Shown: in pieces, positions 1 to 6,954 of the stretch | Layout of the letters: every line of letters begins with the position of its first letter | Numbering within the stretch: position 1 is the first letter of the stretch | NCBI GenBank assembly: GCA_002372575.1 | Contig: DFHC01000069.1 | Location: 1 to 16,071 of the forward strand | From: a bacterium UBA3734 | GTDB lineage: Bacteria; Bacteroidota; Bacteroidia; Bacteroidales; Bacteroidaceae | Reading direction: 5' to 3' | Length of the DNA stretch: 16,071 nucleotides | Notes under the pieces: generated by a model | The model's input: the letters and a program-made list of their open reading frames with translations, nothing else | The model's database searches: none | What the model was told of the DNA's origin: nothing | Translations under genes and position numbers: made by a program

Positions 1-1526
1 AGGCGCGGCACGAACCACGTCGTGGGCCACGTCTTGTCGGTGCGACGGTTCAGGATGTCGTGGATTTCGGGGTCGAGATCGACGCTCCATCCCTCGGCCA
101 TCTGCAACACGGGGCCAAGCCCTTTCACGCGGTTCAGGCGCATCATCGTCATCGGCATTCCGCCGCGTGTCAGGAAGTTCGACGAGAAACCACCGCCACG
201 GAAATAGTCGCGGTCGGCAGGATACCACGTTGTGGCCTTCAGACAAGCCTCCACGTCTTCCTGCGTCATCTCCCAATGATGCTTCATCACGGGATTTCCG
301 TCCTTGTCGCTCATCGCACCCGTTGCGTCGAGCGTCGTCGCGCCGCTGTTAATCAAGTGGATGAAACCGCCTGCGGCCATTCCCTCGGGCTTCTTGCCCG
401 ACACGCGCTCCACCGCCTCGGGACTCCAATAAGTGCGGATGTCAGAGAACATCACACCGCGATTCGTCAGCAAGTGGCCGAAGAGCATCGAAACGCCGTT
501 CAGCGCGTCGTTTTCGGTCGCCAAAACCTCGGCTTCGCGAATGCCGTTCCAGTCGAACGACGTACACATCAGCGACTCGGGGAAGTCGAAATTCGGCCAG
601 TGGTCGGTCCACTGACGCTGTCCCTGCACACCTGCGAGCAGCGCATTATGGCCGAGGGCCTCTTCCTTGAAGCCCATTTCGCGCAACCTCGGGTTGCCGT
701 GCATCAAATCGCGGATAATCAGCATGTTCTTCACCGTGAAATCCCAGTCTTGGTCTTTCTCTTCGCGCGACTTGGCCTTGCCCTTCTCCACGTTGTAGTC
801 GCGACCTTCGTTCGGCATACAGTATTTCTTCGTCCAGGCCATCGCCTTCTCGTATTCGTCCTTGTCGTAGATTTCCAACTCGACGCGACGCAGAATTTCG
901 ACCAAATCGGCATATTCCGTACGCATTCCGAGGTAGTCTTGGAAGAAATCGGCATCGACAATCGAGCCGGCGATGCCCATACACGTGTTGCCAAGGCTCA
1001 AATACGACTTTCCGCGCATCACCGCCACAGCCTGCGCTGCACGGGCGAAACGAAGAATTTTCTCGGCGACATCCTCAGGAATCGAGTTGTCGTCGAGGTC
1101 TTGCACGTCGTGACCATAGATGCCGAAAGCGGGCAAGCCCTTTTGTGCGTGGGCAGCGAGCACAGCAGCCAGATAGACGGCACCCGGACGCTCCGTTCCG
1201 TTGAAGCCCCAGACGGCCTTCGGATAATGCGGATTCATATCCATCGTTTCCGAGCCGTAGCACCAGCACGACGTCACAGTAATCGTCGAGCCGACGCCCT
1301 CGCGCTCGAACTTCTCGGCGCAGGCGGCACTCTCAGCCACACGGCCAATCGTCGAGTCGGCAATCACGCACTCCACAGGACTTCCGTCGCCGTTGCGCAC
1401 ATTGCTTTCAATCAGGTTTTTCACTGCCTTGGCCAGGGCCATGGTCTTCTCTTCCAAACTCTCGCGCACGCCACCCTGACGGCCGTCAATGGTGGGGCGG
1501 ATACCAATTTTCGGGTAATTTTTCAT
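1..1526 (-). CDS. fucI: L-fucose isomerase, C-terminus outside window
   Basis: Cytoplasmic enzyme that interconverts L-fucose and L-fuculose, the first step of fucose breakdown. The first 508 codons are present. The protein starts [19 protein letters not shown] and contains family blocks such as [40 protein letters not shown] and [12 protein letters not shown]. The Mn-binding acidic residues of E. coli FucI (E337 in ATEND, D361 in the D-[VI]-RTYW block) line up with E338 (codon 513-515) and D362 with the same 24-residue spacing. Position 508 here corresponds to about residue 507 of the 591-residue E. coli enzyme, as I recall that sequence, so the N-terminus is complete. About 80 residues are missing, including the active-site His (E. 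coli H528). It is divergent from the TerB/J gene and has its own promoter. A fucose operon may continue off the left edge, but that cannot be seen. Confidence 0.96.
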   Translation of the reverse strand, partial: MKNYPKIGIRPTIDGRQGGVRESLEEKTMALAKAVKNLIESNVRNGDGSPVECVIADSTIGRVAESAACAEKFEREGVGSTITVTSCWCYGSETMDMNPHYPKAVWGFNGTERPGAVYLAAVLAAHAQKGLPAFGIYGHDVQDLDDNSIPEDVAEKILRFARAAQAVAVMRGKSYLSLGNTCMGIAGSIVDADFFQDYLGMRTEYADLVEILRRVELEIYDKDEYEKAMAWTKKYCMPNEGRDYNVEKGKAKSREEKDQDWDFTVKNMLIIRDLMHGNPRLREMGFKEEALGHNALLAGVQGQRQWTDHWPNFDFPESLMCTSFDWNGIREAEVLATENDALNGVSMLFGHLLTNRGVMFSDIRTYWSPEAVERVSGKKPEGMAAGGFIHLINSGATTLDATGAMSDKDGNPVMKHHWEMTQEDVEACLKATTWYPADRDYFRGGGFSSNFLTRGGMPMTMMRLNRVKGLGPVLQMAEGWSVDLDPEIHDILNRRTDKTWPTTWFVPR

Positions 1527-1563
1527 TTGTCGTTATTTTTAGGTTTTAGAAAATTCTCGCCCA

Positions 1564-1594
1564 CAAAGTTACAAAAAAACATATGAAAAGCAAA
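1564..1594 (-). promoter_or_regulatory. fucI promoter (Bacteroidetes sigma-ABfr type)
   Basis: Read on the minus strand, TTTG (1594-1591) is followed after 19 bases by TAACTTTG (1571-1564), a full match to the Bacteroidetes TTTG / TAnnTTTG consensus. Transcription would start near 1557, giving a leader of about 30 bases before the ATG at 1526. Confidence 0.7.
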
Positions 1595-1620
1595 AGGAAT
1601 CCACATATTTCAGTAAAAAT

Positions 1621-1651
1621 TTTGCAATTACAAGGAAACTCACTACCTTTG
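1621..1651 (+). promoter_or_regulatory. Promoter of the TerB/J-domain gene
   Basis: TTTG (1621-1624), 19 bases, then TACCTTTG (1644-1651) match the Bacteroidetes promoter consensus exactly. The predicted start near 1658 puts the heptad repeats at 1661-1688 at the very 5' end of the mRNA. The -33 box lies only 26 bases from the -33 box of the divergent fucI promoter, so one bound regulator could affect both. Confidence 0.7.
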
Positions 1652-1660
1652 CATCAAAAC

Positions 1661-1688
1661 TTTCAACTGTCAACTCTCAACTTTCAAC
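1661..1688 (+). repeat. Four tandem heptads T[TGC]TCAAC in the 5' leader
   Basis: Four consecutive 7-base units read TTTCAAC, TGTCAAC, TCTCAAC and TTTCAAC and end nine bases before the ATG of the following gene. The leader has no clear Shine-Dalgarno sequence. The repeat is free of G except for one base, so it should leave the leader unstructured. Short CAACT-rich tandem repeats of this sort are, to my knowledge, frequent in Prevotella and Bacteroides intergenic DNA. Confidence 0.75.
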
Positions 1689-1697
1689 TAAAGAAAA

Positions 1698-2513
1698 ATG
1701 GCATTTGCAAAATGGATAGGAGGCTTCCTAGGTTTCATCACCGGCGGCCCATTAGGAGCACTGGTCGGCATCGTGCTGGGGTCGCTGTTCGAGGGCGGAC
1801 TCGACGCGGTGAACGGTCCCGATAACTACAACAATCGAGAATACGACGACAACGATGCCTACGCGCGCTACCAACGCTATCGCGAGCAGCAAAGCTACGA
1901 GGGACAGCGCAACTCGTTCCTTTTCTCGCTGCTGGTGCTCGCGGCCTACATCATCCGTGCCGACGGACGCGTGATGCACTCCGAAATGAATGTGCTGCGC
2001 AATTTTTTGCGGCAAAATTTCGGCGAGCAGGCCGTCAGCCAAGGTGAAGACATCGTCAGGAAGCTATTTGAACGGCAAAAGCAAGAGGGTGTCGGCTATC
2101 GCATGACGATTCGCAGCGCCTGCCAGCAGATTGCCGCGAACATGGACTACTCGCAGCGGCTGCAACTCGTGAGTTTCCTCGTGATGATTGCGCAGGCCGA
2201 CGGCTCGGTCGTGCAGGCGGAAATCACCGCCCTGCGCGATGTCGCCGCCAGTCTCGGCATCTCAGCCGCCGACGTGGAGTCGTTGCTCAACTTGCGCGGC
2301 TCGAAAAACGACCTCGAAGCCGCCTATAAAGTGCTGGGCATCAGTCCCTCGGCCACCGACGACGAGGTGAAGGCCGCCTATCGCCAGATGGCTCTCAAGC
2401 ACCATCCCGACCGCGTTTCCACCCTCGGCGACGACGTGAAACGTGCTGCCGAGAAGAAATTCCAGGAAATCAACGACGCGAAGGACAAGATTTACAAGGC
2501 TCGCGGACTTTGA
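1698..2513 (+). CDS. Membrane-anchored TerB/J-domain co-chaperone (DjlA-like)
   Basis: A 271-residue protein built like DjlA, whose E. coli version has the same length. Residues 6-31 form a glycine-rich hydrophobic anchor (FLGFITGGPLGALVGIVLG). Residues 40-72 are a polar linker. Residues about 73-195 are a TerB-like helical domain with two acidic D-G-x-V-x-x-x-E motifs (D89-G-R-V...E96 and D168-G-S-V...E175). Residues 206-271 are a J domain with the essential HPD triad at 236-238 (HHPDR) and the helix IV end KFQEINDAKDKIY. J domains stimulate the ATPase of an Hsp70 such as DnaK; DjlA proteins do so at the inner membrane. The client here is unknown. The start at 1698 gives the complete anchor. 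The gene is transcribed alone from the promoter at 1621-1651 and converges with rubredoxin, 32 bases away. I give no symbol because the match is by architecture only. Confidence 0.88.
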   Translation: MAFAKWIGGFLGFITGGPLGALVGIVLGSLFEGGLDAVNGPDNYNNREYDDNDAYARYQRYREQQSYEGQRNSFLFSLLVLAAYIIRADGRVMHSEMNVLRNFLRQNFGEQAVSQGEDIVRKLFERQKQEGVGYRMTIRSACQQIAANMDYSQRLQLVSFLVMIAQADGSVVQAEITALRDVAASLGISAADVESLLNLRGSKNDLEAAYKVLGISPSATDDEVKAAYRQMALKHHPDRVSTLGDDVKRAAEKKFQEINDAKDKIYKARGL

Positions 2514-2524
2514 GCGGACTTTGA
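2503..2524 (+). repeat. Tandem 11-bp duplication over a stop codon
   Basis: GCGGACTTTGA occurs twice back to back (2503-2513 and 2514-2524). The first copy ends with the TGA stop of the TerB/J gene. The second TGA is out of frame. This looks like a simple slippage duplication. Confidence 0.85.
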
Positions 2525-2527
2525 GGC

Positions 2528-2560
2528 AAAAAAAAGTGCCGTCGATTACTCGGCAGCACT
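2528..2560 (-). terminator. Rho-independent terminator of rubredoxin
   Basis: On the minus strand AGTGCTGCCG pairs imperfectly (a 3-base bulge) with CGGCACT across a 9-base loop and is followed by eight T residues (2535-2528). The rubredoxin stop codon TAA lies inside the loop, so coding sequence forms the left arm. The T run lies only 14 bases from the end of the converging TerB/J gene. On the plus strand the hairpin is not followed by a comparable T run. Confidence 0.65.
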
Positions 2561-2707
2561 AAATTCGTCTTTTCCTACGCCGCAAAGCGGGCACACCCAG
2601 TCGTCGGGCAGGTCTTCAAACGCTGTTCCTGCGGGGATGCCGTTCTCGGGATCGCCCACAGCAGGGTCGTACTCATAGGCGCAGACGTCGCAAATGTACT
2701 TTTTCAT
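2546..2707 (-). CDS. Rubredoxin
   Basis: A 53-residue protein starting [15 protein letters not shown], with two C-x-x-C pairs (C6/C9 and C39/C42 in WVCPLCG) that hold a single iron in the rubredoxin fold. The length and the sequence between the cysteine pairs (D14-P15, G23-I-P-A-G, F30, L33-P34, D36-W37) are typical. It is a small cytoplasmic one-electron carrier; in anaerobes such proteins commonly feed electrons to rubrerythrin or superoxide reductase for oxygen defence, but no partner gene is in the window. It has its own promoter (2755-2786) and terminator, so it forms a single-gene unit. Confidence 0.96.
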   Translation of the reverse strand: MKKYICDVCAYEYDPAVGDPENGIPAGTAFEDLPDDWVCPLCGVGKDEFSAAE

Positions 2708-2754
2708 GTTGATTCGGTATTAAAAATTCGACAATTTGTTACCTTAACTCACTG

Positions 2755-2786
2755 CAAAGATAGACAAATTATCTGTTACGACCAAA
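2755..2786 (-). promoter_or_regulatory. Rubredoxin promoter
   Basis: On the minus strand TTTG (2786-2783), 20 bases, then TATCTTTG (2762-2755) match the Bacteroidetes consensus. The predicted start is near 2748, about 41 bases before the ATG. It begins 17 bases after the nuclease stop codon with no terminator between, so read-through from the L31-nuclease unit is possible. Confidence 0.65.
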
Positions 2787-2803
2787 TCTATACGGGAAAA
2801 TTT

Positions 2804-3784
2804 TCAGTTCAGGAGCCAATCGCGAAGAATATTTTCGCGCGAGCGGGTTTCGGCAGCATTCTCAATGTTGTCGGGCAGGTTGCAGAAGAAATCAATGCCC
2901 GTGAGCCGTTCCAGTTCGCGAATCGAATACACGTAGGGCTTCAAGTCGGGATTGTCGGCCATGTTCGACTGGTGGCGAATCCAAAAGCCCATGGCCTGAT
3001 AGCCCCCGTTGAACGTGCCTTTCTTGTAGCGGAGCACAGCCATGTAGAAATATTTGGGCACGGGAATGCGGTTCTTGCCCGAGCCGATGGTCTTGATGAT
3101 GTTGTCGGCATTGTCGATGGTGCCGCCCTTCACGATATAAAGCGTGTCGCGCAGGGTGGCACTGTTCCATTTGCGCACCTGCTTCTCCATTTCGGCCCAG
3201 ACGTATGAGTTGAAACCGCCTGCCTGCGGCTGCATGTTGGTCAGGTAGAACGTCTGGCGATTGGCCGCCGCGTTGTAGGAATAGGCTCGGTCGGCAGAGG
3301 GGAAGATATGGCCGTGATCGTAACCCGTGTTCCAATAGGGGTCGGCGCTGAAATGGTATTGCTGGGGCAGCTCGGGGTCGTTGGGATACTCGGCGAAATC
3401 GCCCGTTTCGCGAGGTTTCCGGTCGGTTCGGTTGCTGCTGTTGCCAGCGTGCATCTGGTAGCACGACCAGCGTTGCGAGCGCAGCGTGCCGCCGTCGTTC
3501 GACCAATCCCAGCCCGTGGGACGCAGGTCGGTATCCCACTCCACGCAGTAGTTCACGCCGAACGAGGCCTGATGGATGAGTACAATATTGTTATTCCCGC
3601 CTTTGAGCCGAGGAAATTCCAAGCGGCCAAAAACGGGATTCGCGGCCACGTTGTTCCGATTAACATTGGCCGAAGAGTTTCCCCCACCCGAGCCGCCTTC
3701 CTCGTTGGAGGCAACATCGTTGCCGCACGACGGCAGGGAGAGGATAAGAACCGAAAGAATGAGGAAGCGGAAAACTCTGTTCAC
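2804..3784 (-). CDS. Lipoprotein DNA/RNA non-specific endonuclease (NUC/NucA family)
   Basis: A 326-residue exported nuclease. Residues 1-19 are a signal peptide ending in a lipobox (SLPSC), with lipid on C20. A Gly/Ser/Asn-rich linker (25-48) separates the anchor from the catalytic domain (about 65-310). The D-R-G-H motif of this beta-beta-alpha metal nuclease superfamily appears as DHGH (156-159), with H159 as the expected general base. LTNMQPQ (181-187) leads to the metal-binding Asn N192; E200 and R204 keep the spacing of Serratia nuclease E127 and R131. Family members cut single- and double-stranded DNA and RNA. The Arg-to-His change in the second motif position is unusual. The start codon is GTG (3784-3782), overlapping the TGA of L31 as GTGA; it gives a complete signal peptide, and no ATG is available before that peptide. 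Outer-membrane, surface-facing placement is inferred, not shown. Confidence 0.92.
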   Translation of the reverse strand: MNRVFRFLILSVLILSLPSCGNDVASNEEGGSGGGNSSANVNRNNVAANPVFGRLEFPRLKGGNNNIVLIHQASFGVNYCVEWDTDLRPTGWDWSNDGGTLRSQRWSCYQMHAGNSSNRTDRKPRETGDFAEYPNDPELPQQYHFSADPYWNTGYDHGHIFPSADRAYSYNAAANRQTFYLTNMQPQAGGFNSYVWAEMEKQVRKWNSATLRDTLYIVKGGTIDNADNIIKTIGSGKNRIPVPKYFYMAVLRYKKGTFNGGYQAMGFWIRHQSNMADNPDLKPYVYSIRELERLTGIDFFCNLPDNIENAAETRSRENILRDWLLN

Positions 3785-4032
3785 TTCTTGATCTTGCCGT
3801 AGCGGTTCATGAAGCGGTCAACGCGACCAGCCGTATCTACGAGCGTGCTCTTACCCGTATAGAAGGGGTGCGAGGTGTTAGAGATTTCGACTTTCACCAC
3901 GGGATAGGTCTCGCCTTCGAACTCGATGGTGTCGTTCGTCTTTGCGGTTGACTTCGTCAGGAACATATCGCCGTTAGACATGTCGCGGAACACCACGGGG
4001 CGATAGTTTTCGGGATGGATACCTTTTTTCAT
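3781..4032 (-). CDS. rpmE2: 50S ribosomal protein L31 type B (zinc-independent)
   Basis: An 83-residue large-subunit ribosomal protein starting [17 protein letters not shown], with the type B blocks [13 protein letters not shown] and [11 protein letters not shown]. It has no cysteine, so it lacks the Zn-binding C-x-x-C of type A L31. The ATG at 4032-4030 is chosen because homologues start MKKGIHP. An in-frame upstream extension to 4089 would run through the promoter and inverted repeat. The TGA stop overlaps the GTG start of the nuclease gene (GTGA), so translation of the two is probably coupled. In many bacteria cysteine-free L31 is induced by zinc starvation through Zur; whether that holds here is unknown, since many Bacteroidetes may use type B L31 routinely. 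Confidence 0.95.
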   Translation of the reverse strand: MKKGIHPENYRPVVFRDMSNGDMFLTKSTAKTNDTIEFEGETYPVVKVEISNTSHPFYTGKSTLVDTAGRVDRFMNRYGKIKK

Positions 4033-4078
4033 CGTTTCTATGTTGTTTTGATTGTTATATTTCGCTATGTTTCGCTTA

Positions 4079-4114
4079 GCAGGGTGCAAAATTACAAAGA
4101 ATCTTGCACCCTGC
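4079..4114. promoter_or_regulatory. Perfect 11-bp inverted repeat across the L31 promoter
   Basis: GCAGGGTGCAA (4079-4089) is the exact reverse complement of TTGCACCCTGC (4104-4114), with a 14-base spacer. One arm lies between the -33 and -7 boxes of the L31 promoter, and the other overlaps the end of the -7 box and the predicted start site. This is operator geometry. It also lies 59 bases after the stop of the upstream OB-fold lipoprotein gene and could form a hairpin ending that mRNA, but no T run follows on the minus strand. Confidence 0.75.
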
Positions 4115-4118
4115 CAAA
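4087..4118 (-). promoter_or_regulatory. Promoter of the L31-nuclease unit
   Basis: On the minus strand TTTG (4118-4115), 20 bases, then TAATTTTG (4094-4087) fit the Bacteroidetes consensus. The predicted start near 4080 gives a leader of about 48 bases to the L31 ATG. The promoter is embedded in the inverted repeat at 4079-4114. Confidence 0.65.
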
Positions 4119-4172
4119 TATTTTAAGGATTATTTTCTATTTAATGCGATTTGTACGCACAATCATCTGGCC

Positions 4173-6017
4173 TTATTCAAATACGACGGTGAGCTTTTCC
4201 ATACGAACCTGAGTGTTGTTCGCGTGAAGAACCACCTTGCTGGCAGAGCCATTCCAAGTCACGGTCAGGGCCGATTTGTCAGCCGTTGCATTGGCACCGC
4301 CTTCCAGACCTGTCATGTCAGAGCAATAGGACGTAGAACCTGCGTTGGGAGCGCAGCCGATGACAATCTTCTTAATCTTCTTTCCATCCGTCGAGGCGAT
4401 AATGAGCGCAGAATTCTTATACACGCGCACATGGTTATCATTTGGGGACACCGGGTTTGAAGAAGACGTATGCTTGTAGTAGCCGATGTTCAGCCCCTGT
4501 GTCGTGGTGCGGAAACCTGAGCCGTAGGTATCGTCCGTCGCAGCTGCCCAAGTCTGGGAACCGGAGTTCGTAGCGAAGGAAACAGAGTTGCCGTCCGAGC
4601 TGTCGTCATCACCGCCTTCATCGCCACCGCCTTCGCCGCCAGAGCCGGAGCCACCATCTGTTGCGCCATTGAGCGAGATGAGATATGCCTCGTTAGCCAC
4701 GGTTTCGGGCGTATTGCCACGATAGTTCATCAGTTTACCATAAATTACGACCTCGTCGCCAACCTTGATGTCGGTCTGCCCCGACTCAAATTTCTTGTTG
4801 CCGAAATAGAGGATGCGGAAGCAGTAGAATTCATCGGTCTGCGAACCGTCTTCGGAGATATAGAACGAAGCGTTGCCATAGGTCCCACCTGCGGTAAACG
4901 TTCCGTTGTTGGCAATGCGCGAGATTTTACCCTTCACATAGACGTCGTCGGTCTTATCGTATTCCGTGTTGCTCGTCCACGAGAGGTTTTTCACGGCATT
5001 GGCTGCTGCCACAGCGTTGTAGGGGTTGTCCTTTGAGCCGTTACCCTTAGCTTCGCCGTTGCCACCTTCGTCTTCACCACCGCCGCCAGAGCCGCCATCG
5101 GTCACGCCGTTGAGCGAGTAGAGATAGGCTTCTCCAGCCACAGTCTCAGGCGTATTGCCACGATAGTTCATCAGCTTGCCGCAGACAATCACTTCGTCGC
5201 CAACCTTGATGTCCGTGCCAGAGGTATATTTCTTGTTTCCAAGATACAAAACGCGGAAGCAGTAGAATTCGTCGTTTTCTGCGCCATCTTCGGAGATGTA
5301 GAACGTAGCATTGCCAAAAGTGCCGCTTTCGCCAAAGGTGCCTTTGTCTGCAATTCGCGAAATCTTGCCCTTCACATAGACATCGCCTGTCTTCTCATAC
5401 TCGGTGTTGCTCGTCCACGTGAGGTTTTTCACGGCATTCGCTGCACCAAGTGCGTCGTACGGGTCGTCGAGCGTACCACTACCCTTTCCTTCGCCACCGC
5501 CTTCGCCACCGCCCTCGGTCACGCCATTGAGCGAGTAGAGGAAGGCCTTGTTCTGCACGGTTTCGGGCGTTGTGCCGCGATAGTTTACGAGTTTGCCGCA
5601 GATGATGACTTCGTCGCCATTCTGCAGGGTCGTGCCCGAGGTGTATTTCTTATTGCCGAGATAGAGCGCACGATAAACGTAGAACTGCTTCGTGGTCGTG
5701 CCGTCGTCGGAGATGTAGAACACGGCGTTACCAAACTGCGGGTCCGACTGGTCGTAGTTGGTGTTGATGGTCGATACTTTTCCCTTGACGTAGATGTCCT
5801 GAGTGGTTTCCACATCGGAAGCGAGGTCTTCAACATAGGCCAGTGCTGCCGCCACGTTGAACGGATTTTCGAGCGTACCGTCGCCTGTGGGTTCAATCAC
5901 AACGGGGTCGTCGTCGCCCGGGAGAGCATAGGGTGCGGGCACGTCTTCGCAACTGTTGAATGTCATAGCCATGATGGCCAGAGCAAACATCGAATAAATT
6001 AGCTTTTTCATATTCAT
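4173..6017 (-). CDS. Surface lipoprotein with three OB-fold-like repeats
   Basis: A 614-residue lipoprotein. The signal peptide ends in TFNSC (C23 lipidated) and is followed by an acidic proline-rich stretch (EDVPAPYALPGDDDP). Three homologous domains follow at about residues 46-165, 180-305 and 328-452. Each reads NP[FY][ND]A..A, [DV]VYVKGK[IV]S, G[NT]A.FYIS[ED]DG, [AVI]LY[LF]GNKK, GDEV[IV]I.GKL.NYRG.TPETV. This is the pattern of Bacteroidales OB-fold (nucleic-acid-binding-like) domains. Gly/Glu/Asp linkers separate them (166-180, 307-328, 453-477). The last 135 residues form a different, probably beta-sandwich, domain with cysteines C555 and C565. The gene starts 15 bases after the DUF5689-type gene and so belongs to the receptor operon. 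An alternative start at M3 (6011) would give the same mature protein. The ligand is unknown; nucleic acid is a guess from the fold and the neighbouring nucleases. Confidence 0.85.
   Translation of the reverse strand: MNMKKLIYSMFALAIMAMTFNSCEDVPAPYALPGDDDPVVIEPTGDGTLENPFNVAAALAYVEDLASDVETTQDIYVKGKVSTINTNYDQSDPQFGNAVFYISDDGTTTKQFYVYRALYLGNKKYTSGTTLQNGDEVIICGKLVNYRGTTPETVQNKAFLYSLNGVTEGGGEGGGEGKGSGTLDDPYDALGAANAVKNLTWTSNTEYEKTGDVYVKGKISRIADKGTFGESGTFGNATFYISEDGAENDEFYCFRVLYLGNKKYTSGTDIKVGDEVIVCGKLMNYRGNTPETVAGEAYLYSLNGVTDGGSGGGGEDEGGNGEAKGNGSKDNPYNAVAAANAVKNLSWTSNTEYDKTDDVYVKGKISRIANNGTFTAGGTYGNASFYISEDGSQTDEFYCFRILYFGNKKFESGQTDIKVGDEVVIYGKLMNYRGNTPETVANEAYLISLNGATDGGSGSGGEGGGDEGGDDDSSDGNSVSFATNSGSQTWAAATDDTYGSGFRTTTQGLNIGYYKHTSSSNPVSPNDNHVRVYKNSALIIASTDGKKIKKIVIGCAPNAGSTSYCSDMTGLEGGANATADKSALTVTWNGSASKVVLHANNTQVRMEKLTVVFE
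4662..5882 (-). repeat. Three direct repeats within the OB-fold lipoprotein gene
   Basis: The three domain-coding segments lie at about 5523-5882, 5103-5480 and 4662-5036. Similarity is visible in the DNA as well as the protein; for example, GGCGTATTGCCACGATAGTT occurs identically near 4708 and 5150, with a variant near 5567. The second and third copies are more alike than either is to the first, which fits stepwise duplication and makes unequal recombination plausible. Confidence 0.8.
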
Positions 6018-6032
6018 TTTATTTATTTATGT

Positions 6033-6902
6033 TCAATATTTTAGGTCGCTGGTCTTGCGCATCATGATTTGCCACGTGCCGCGATACTGCGTGGCCACGC
6101 CGATGATGTCGCATGGTTTCTTCTGTTTTGAGATGCTGTCGAAGGGCAGCACGGTGGCCGCGAAATCGGCATAGGAACTCGTGCGGACGACGAGCTTGCT
6201 CGCGGCATAGCCGTCGATGGGCTGATTGAAATAGTTACCACCCGAGGCTGTGCCGTCGATGAGTTTGGCCTTGCCGTTAGCGTTCTTGAAGGTGACATTC
6301 GAGAGTCTGACGAGCATTCCGCTGTAGGTGTCGATGTTGTTCATCACCTCATTCGTAAATTCGATGGGCTGCAGGCCTTCAGACGGGATGCCGCCCACGA
6401 GCTTGAAATGGGTGTTCCAAATGTCTTTCGACATTCGTCCGATTTGGCCGTTGTAGGGTGCGCCGAGCTCGAGCTGGTTGCCGTAGCCGCCCACGTAGAG
6501 CCCTTTCAGGGCGATGATCAGTTCCTGACCTTCAGCCAGATAGCCGTTGAGGCCGCCCTGATTCACGGCGACGATGAGGCCGCCCGTCACGTCTTGCACG
6601 GCGAACTGCTTGTAGAGATTGCCGCCGATGTCGTTGCCCGACACGCGCACGCGCAGCTTGATGTCGTCCTCGACGAGCTTGCTGCTGCTGTTCTTGATAG
6701 CATCCTTGTATTTGGGGTGTGCCTTCAGGTCGGCGATGCTGATGATGCCTTCTTCGGTGATGCTGTTGTTGCCGAAGGGAGCCTCACTAAGCGACGGTTC
6801 TTTCCATTTGTCGTTCAGCAGCGACTCGTCGCCATCGAGACACGAGGTCAGCGCGAACATCGCCGTCACTGCCGTCAGGAATAAATATTTTATTGTTCTC
6901 AT
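6033..6902 (-). CDS. DUF5689-type lipoprotein, partner of the TonB-dependent receptor
   Basis: A 289-residue lipoprotein with signal peptide 1-20 ending in ALTSC (C21 lipidated), followed by the acidic segment LDGDES. Residues about 52-288 resemble the DUF5689 family: ISIADLKA near the start, then IKLRVRVSGND, GNLYKQFAVQDVTGGLIVAV, a G-rich EGQELIIALKGLYVGGYGNQLELG, and the closing IIGVATQYRGTWQIMMRKTSDL. The order suggests two consecutive OB-like beta-barrels, but this is inference. Genes of this family in Bacteroidetes are, to my knowledge, often directly downstream of a TonB-dependent receptor, as here (51 bases after it). It likely acts as the surface subunit that binds substrate above the receptor, taking the place SusD has in glycan systems. 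The ligand is not known. Confidence 0.82.
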   Translation of the reverse strand: MRTIKYLFLTAVTAMFALTSCLDGDESLLNDKWKEPSLSEAPFGNNSITEEGIISIADLKAHPKYKDAIKNSSSKLVEDDIKLRVRVSGNDIGGNLYKQFAVQDVTGGLIVAVNQGGLNGYLAEGQELIIALKGLYVGGYGNQLELGAPYNGQIGRMSKDIWNTHFKLVGGIPSEGLQPIEFTNEVMNNIDTYSGMLVRLSNVTFKNANGKAKLIDGTASGGNYFNQPIDGYAASKLVVRTSSYADFAATVLPFDSISKQKKPCDIIGVATQYRGTWQIMMRKTSDLKY

Positions 6903-6954
6903 ATCAATTCATGTTTAAAAAATTCGTTTCTCGTTACTCTTTCCTCGAAAGAAA

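Noticed and set aside
60..1586. Long open frame on the plus strand opposite fucI (508 codons)
   Set aside because: It is antisense to an unmistakable fucose isomerase, has no recognisable family pattern and is rich in His, Arg and Val, as expected from reading codon-biased DNA backwards.
1661..1688. CRISPR-like repeats
   Set aside because: The units are 7 bases, directly tandem, with no spacers.
4033..4089. N-terminal extension of L31 starting at 4089
   Set aside because: It would add 19 residues absent from L31 proteins and overlaps the predicted promoter and inverted repeat; MKKGIHP at 4032 is the family start.
4079..4114. Classical rho-independent terminator of the OB-fold lipoprotein gene
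   Set aside because: The stem is perfect but no T run follows on the minus strand, and a promoter match overlaps it; a role as a hairpin end is kept only as an alternative.
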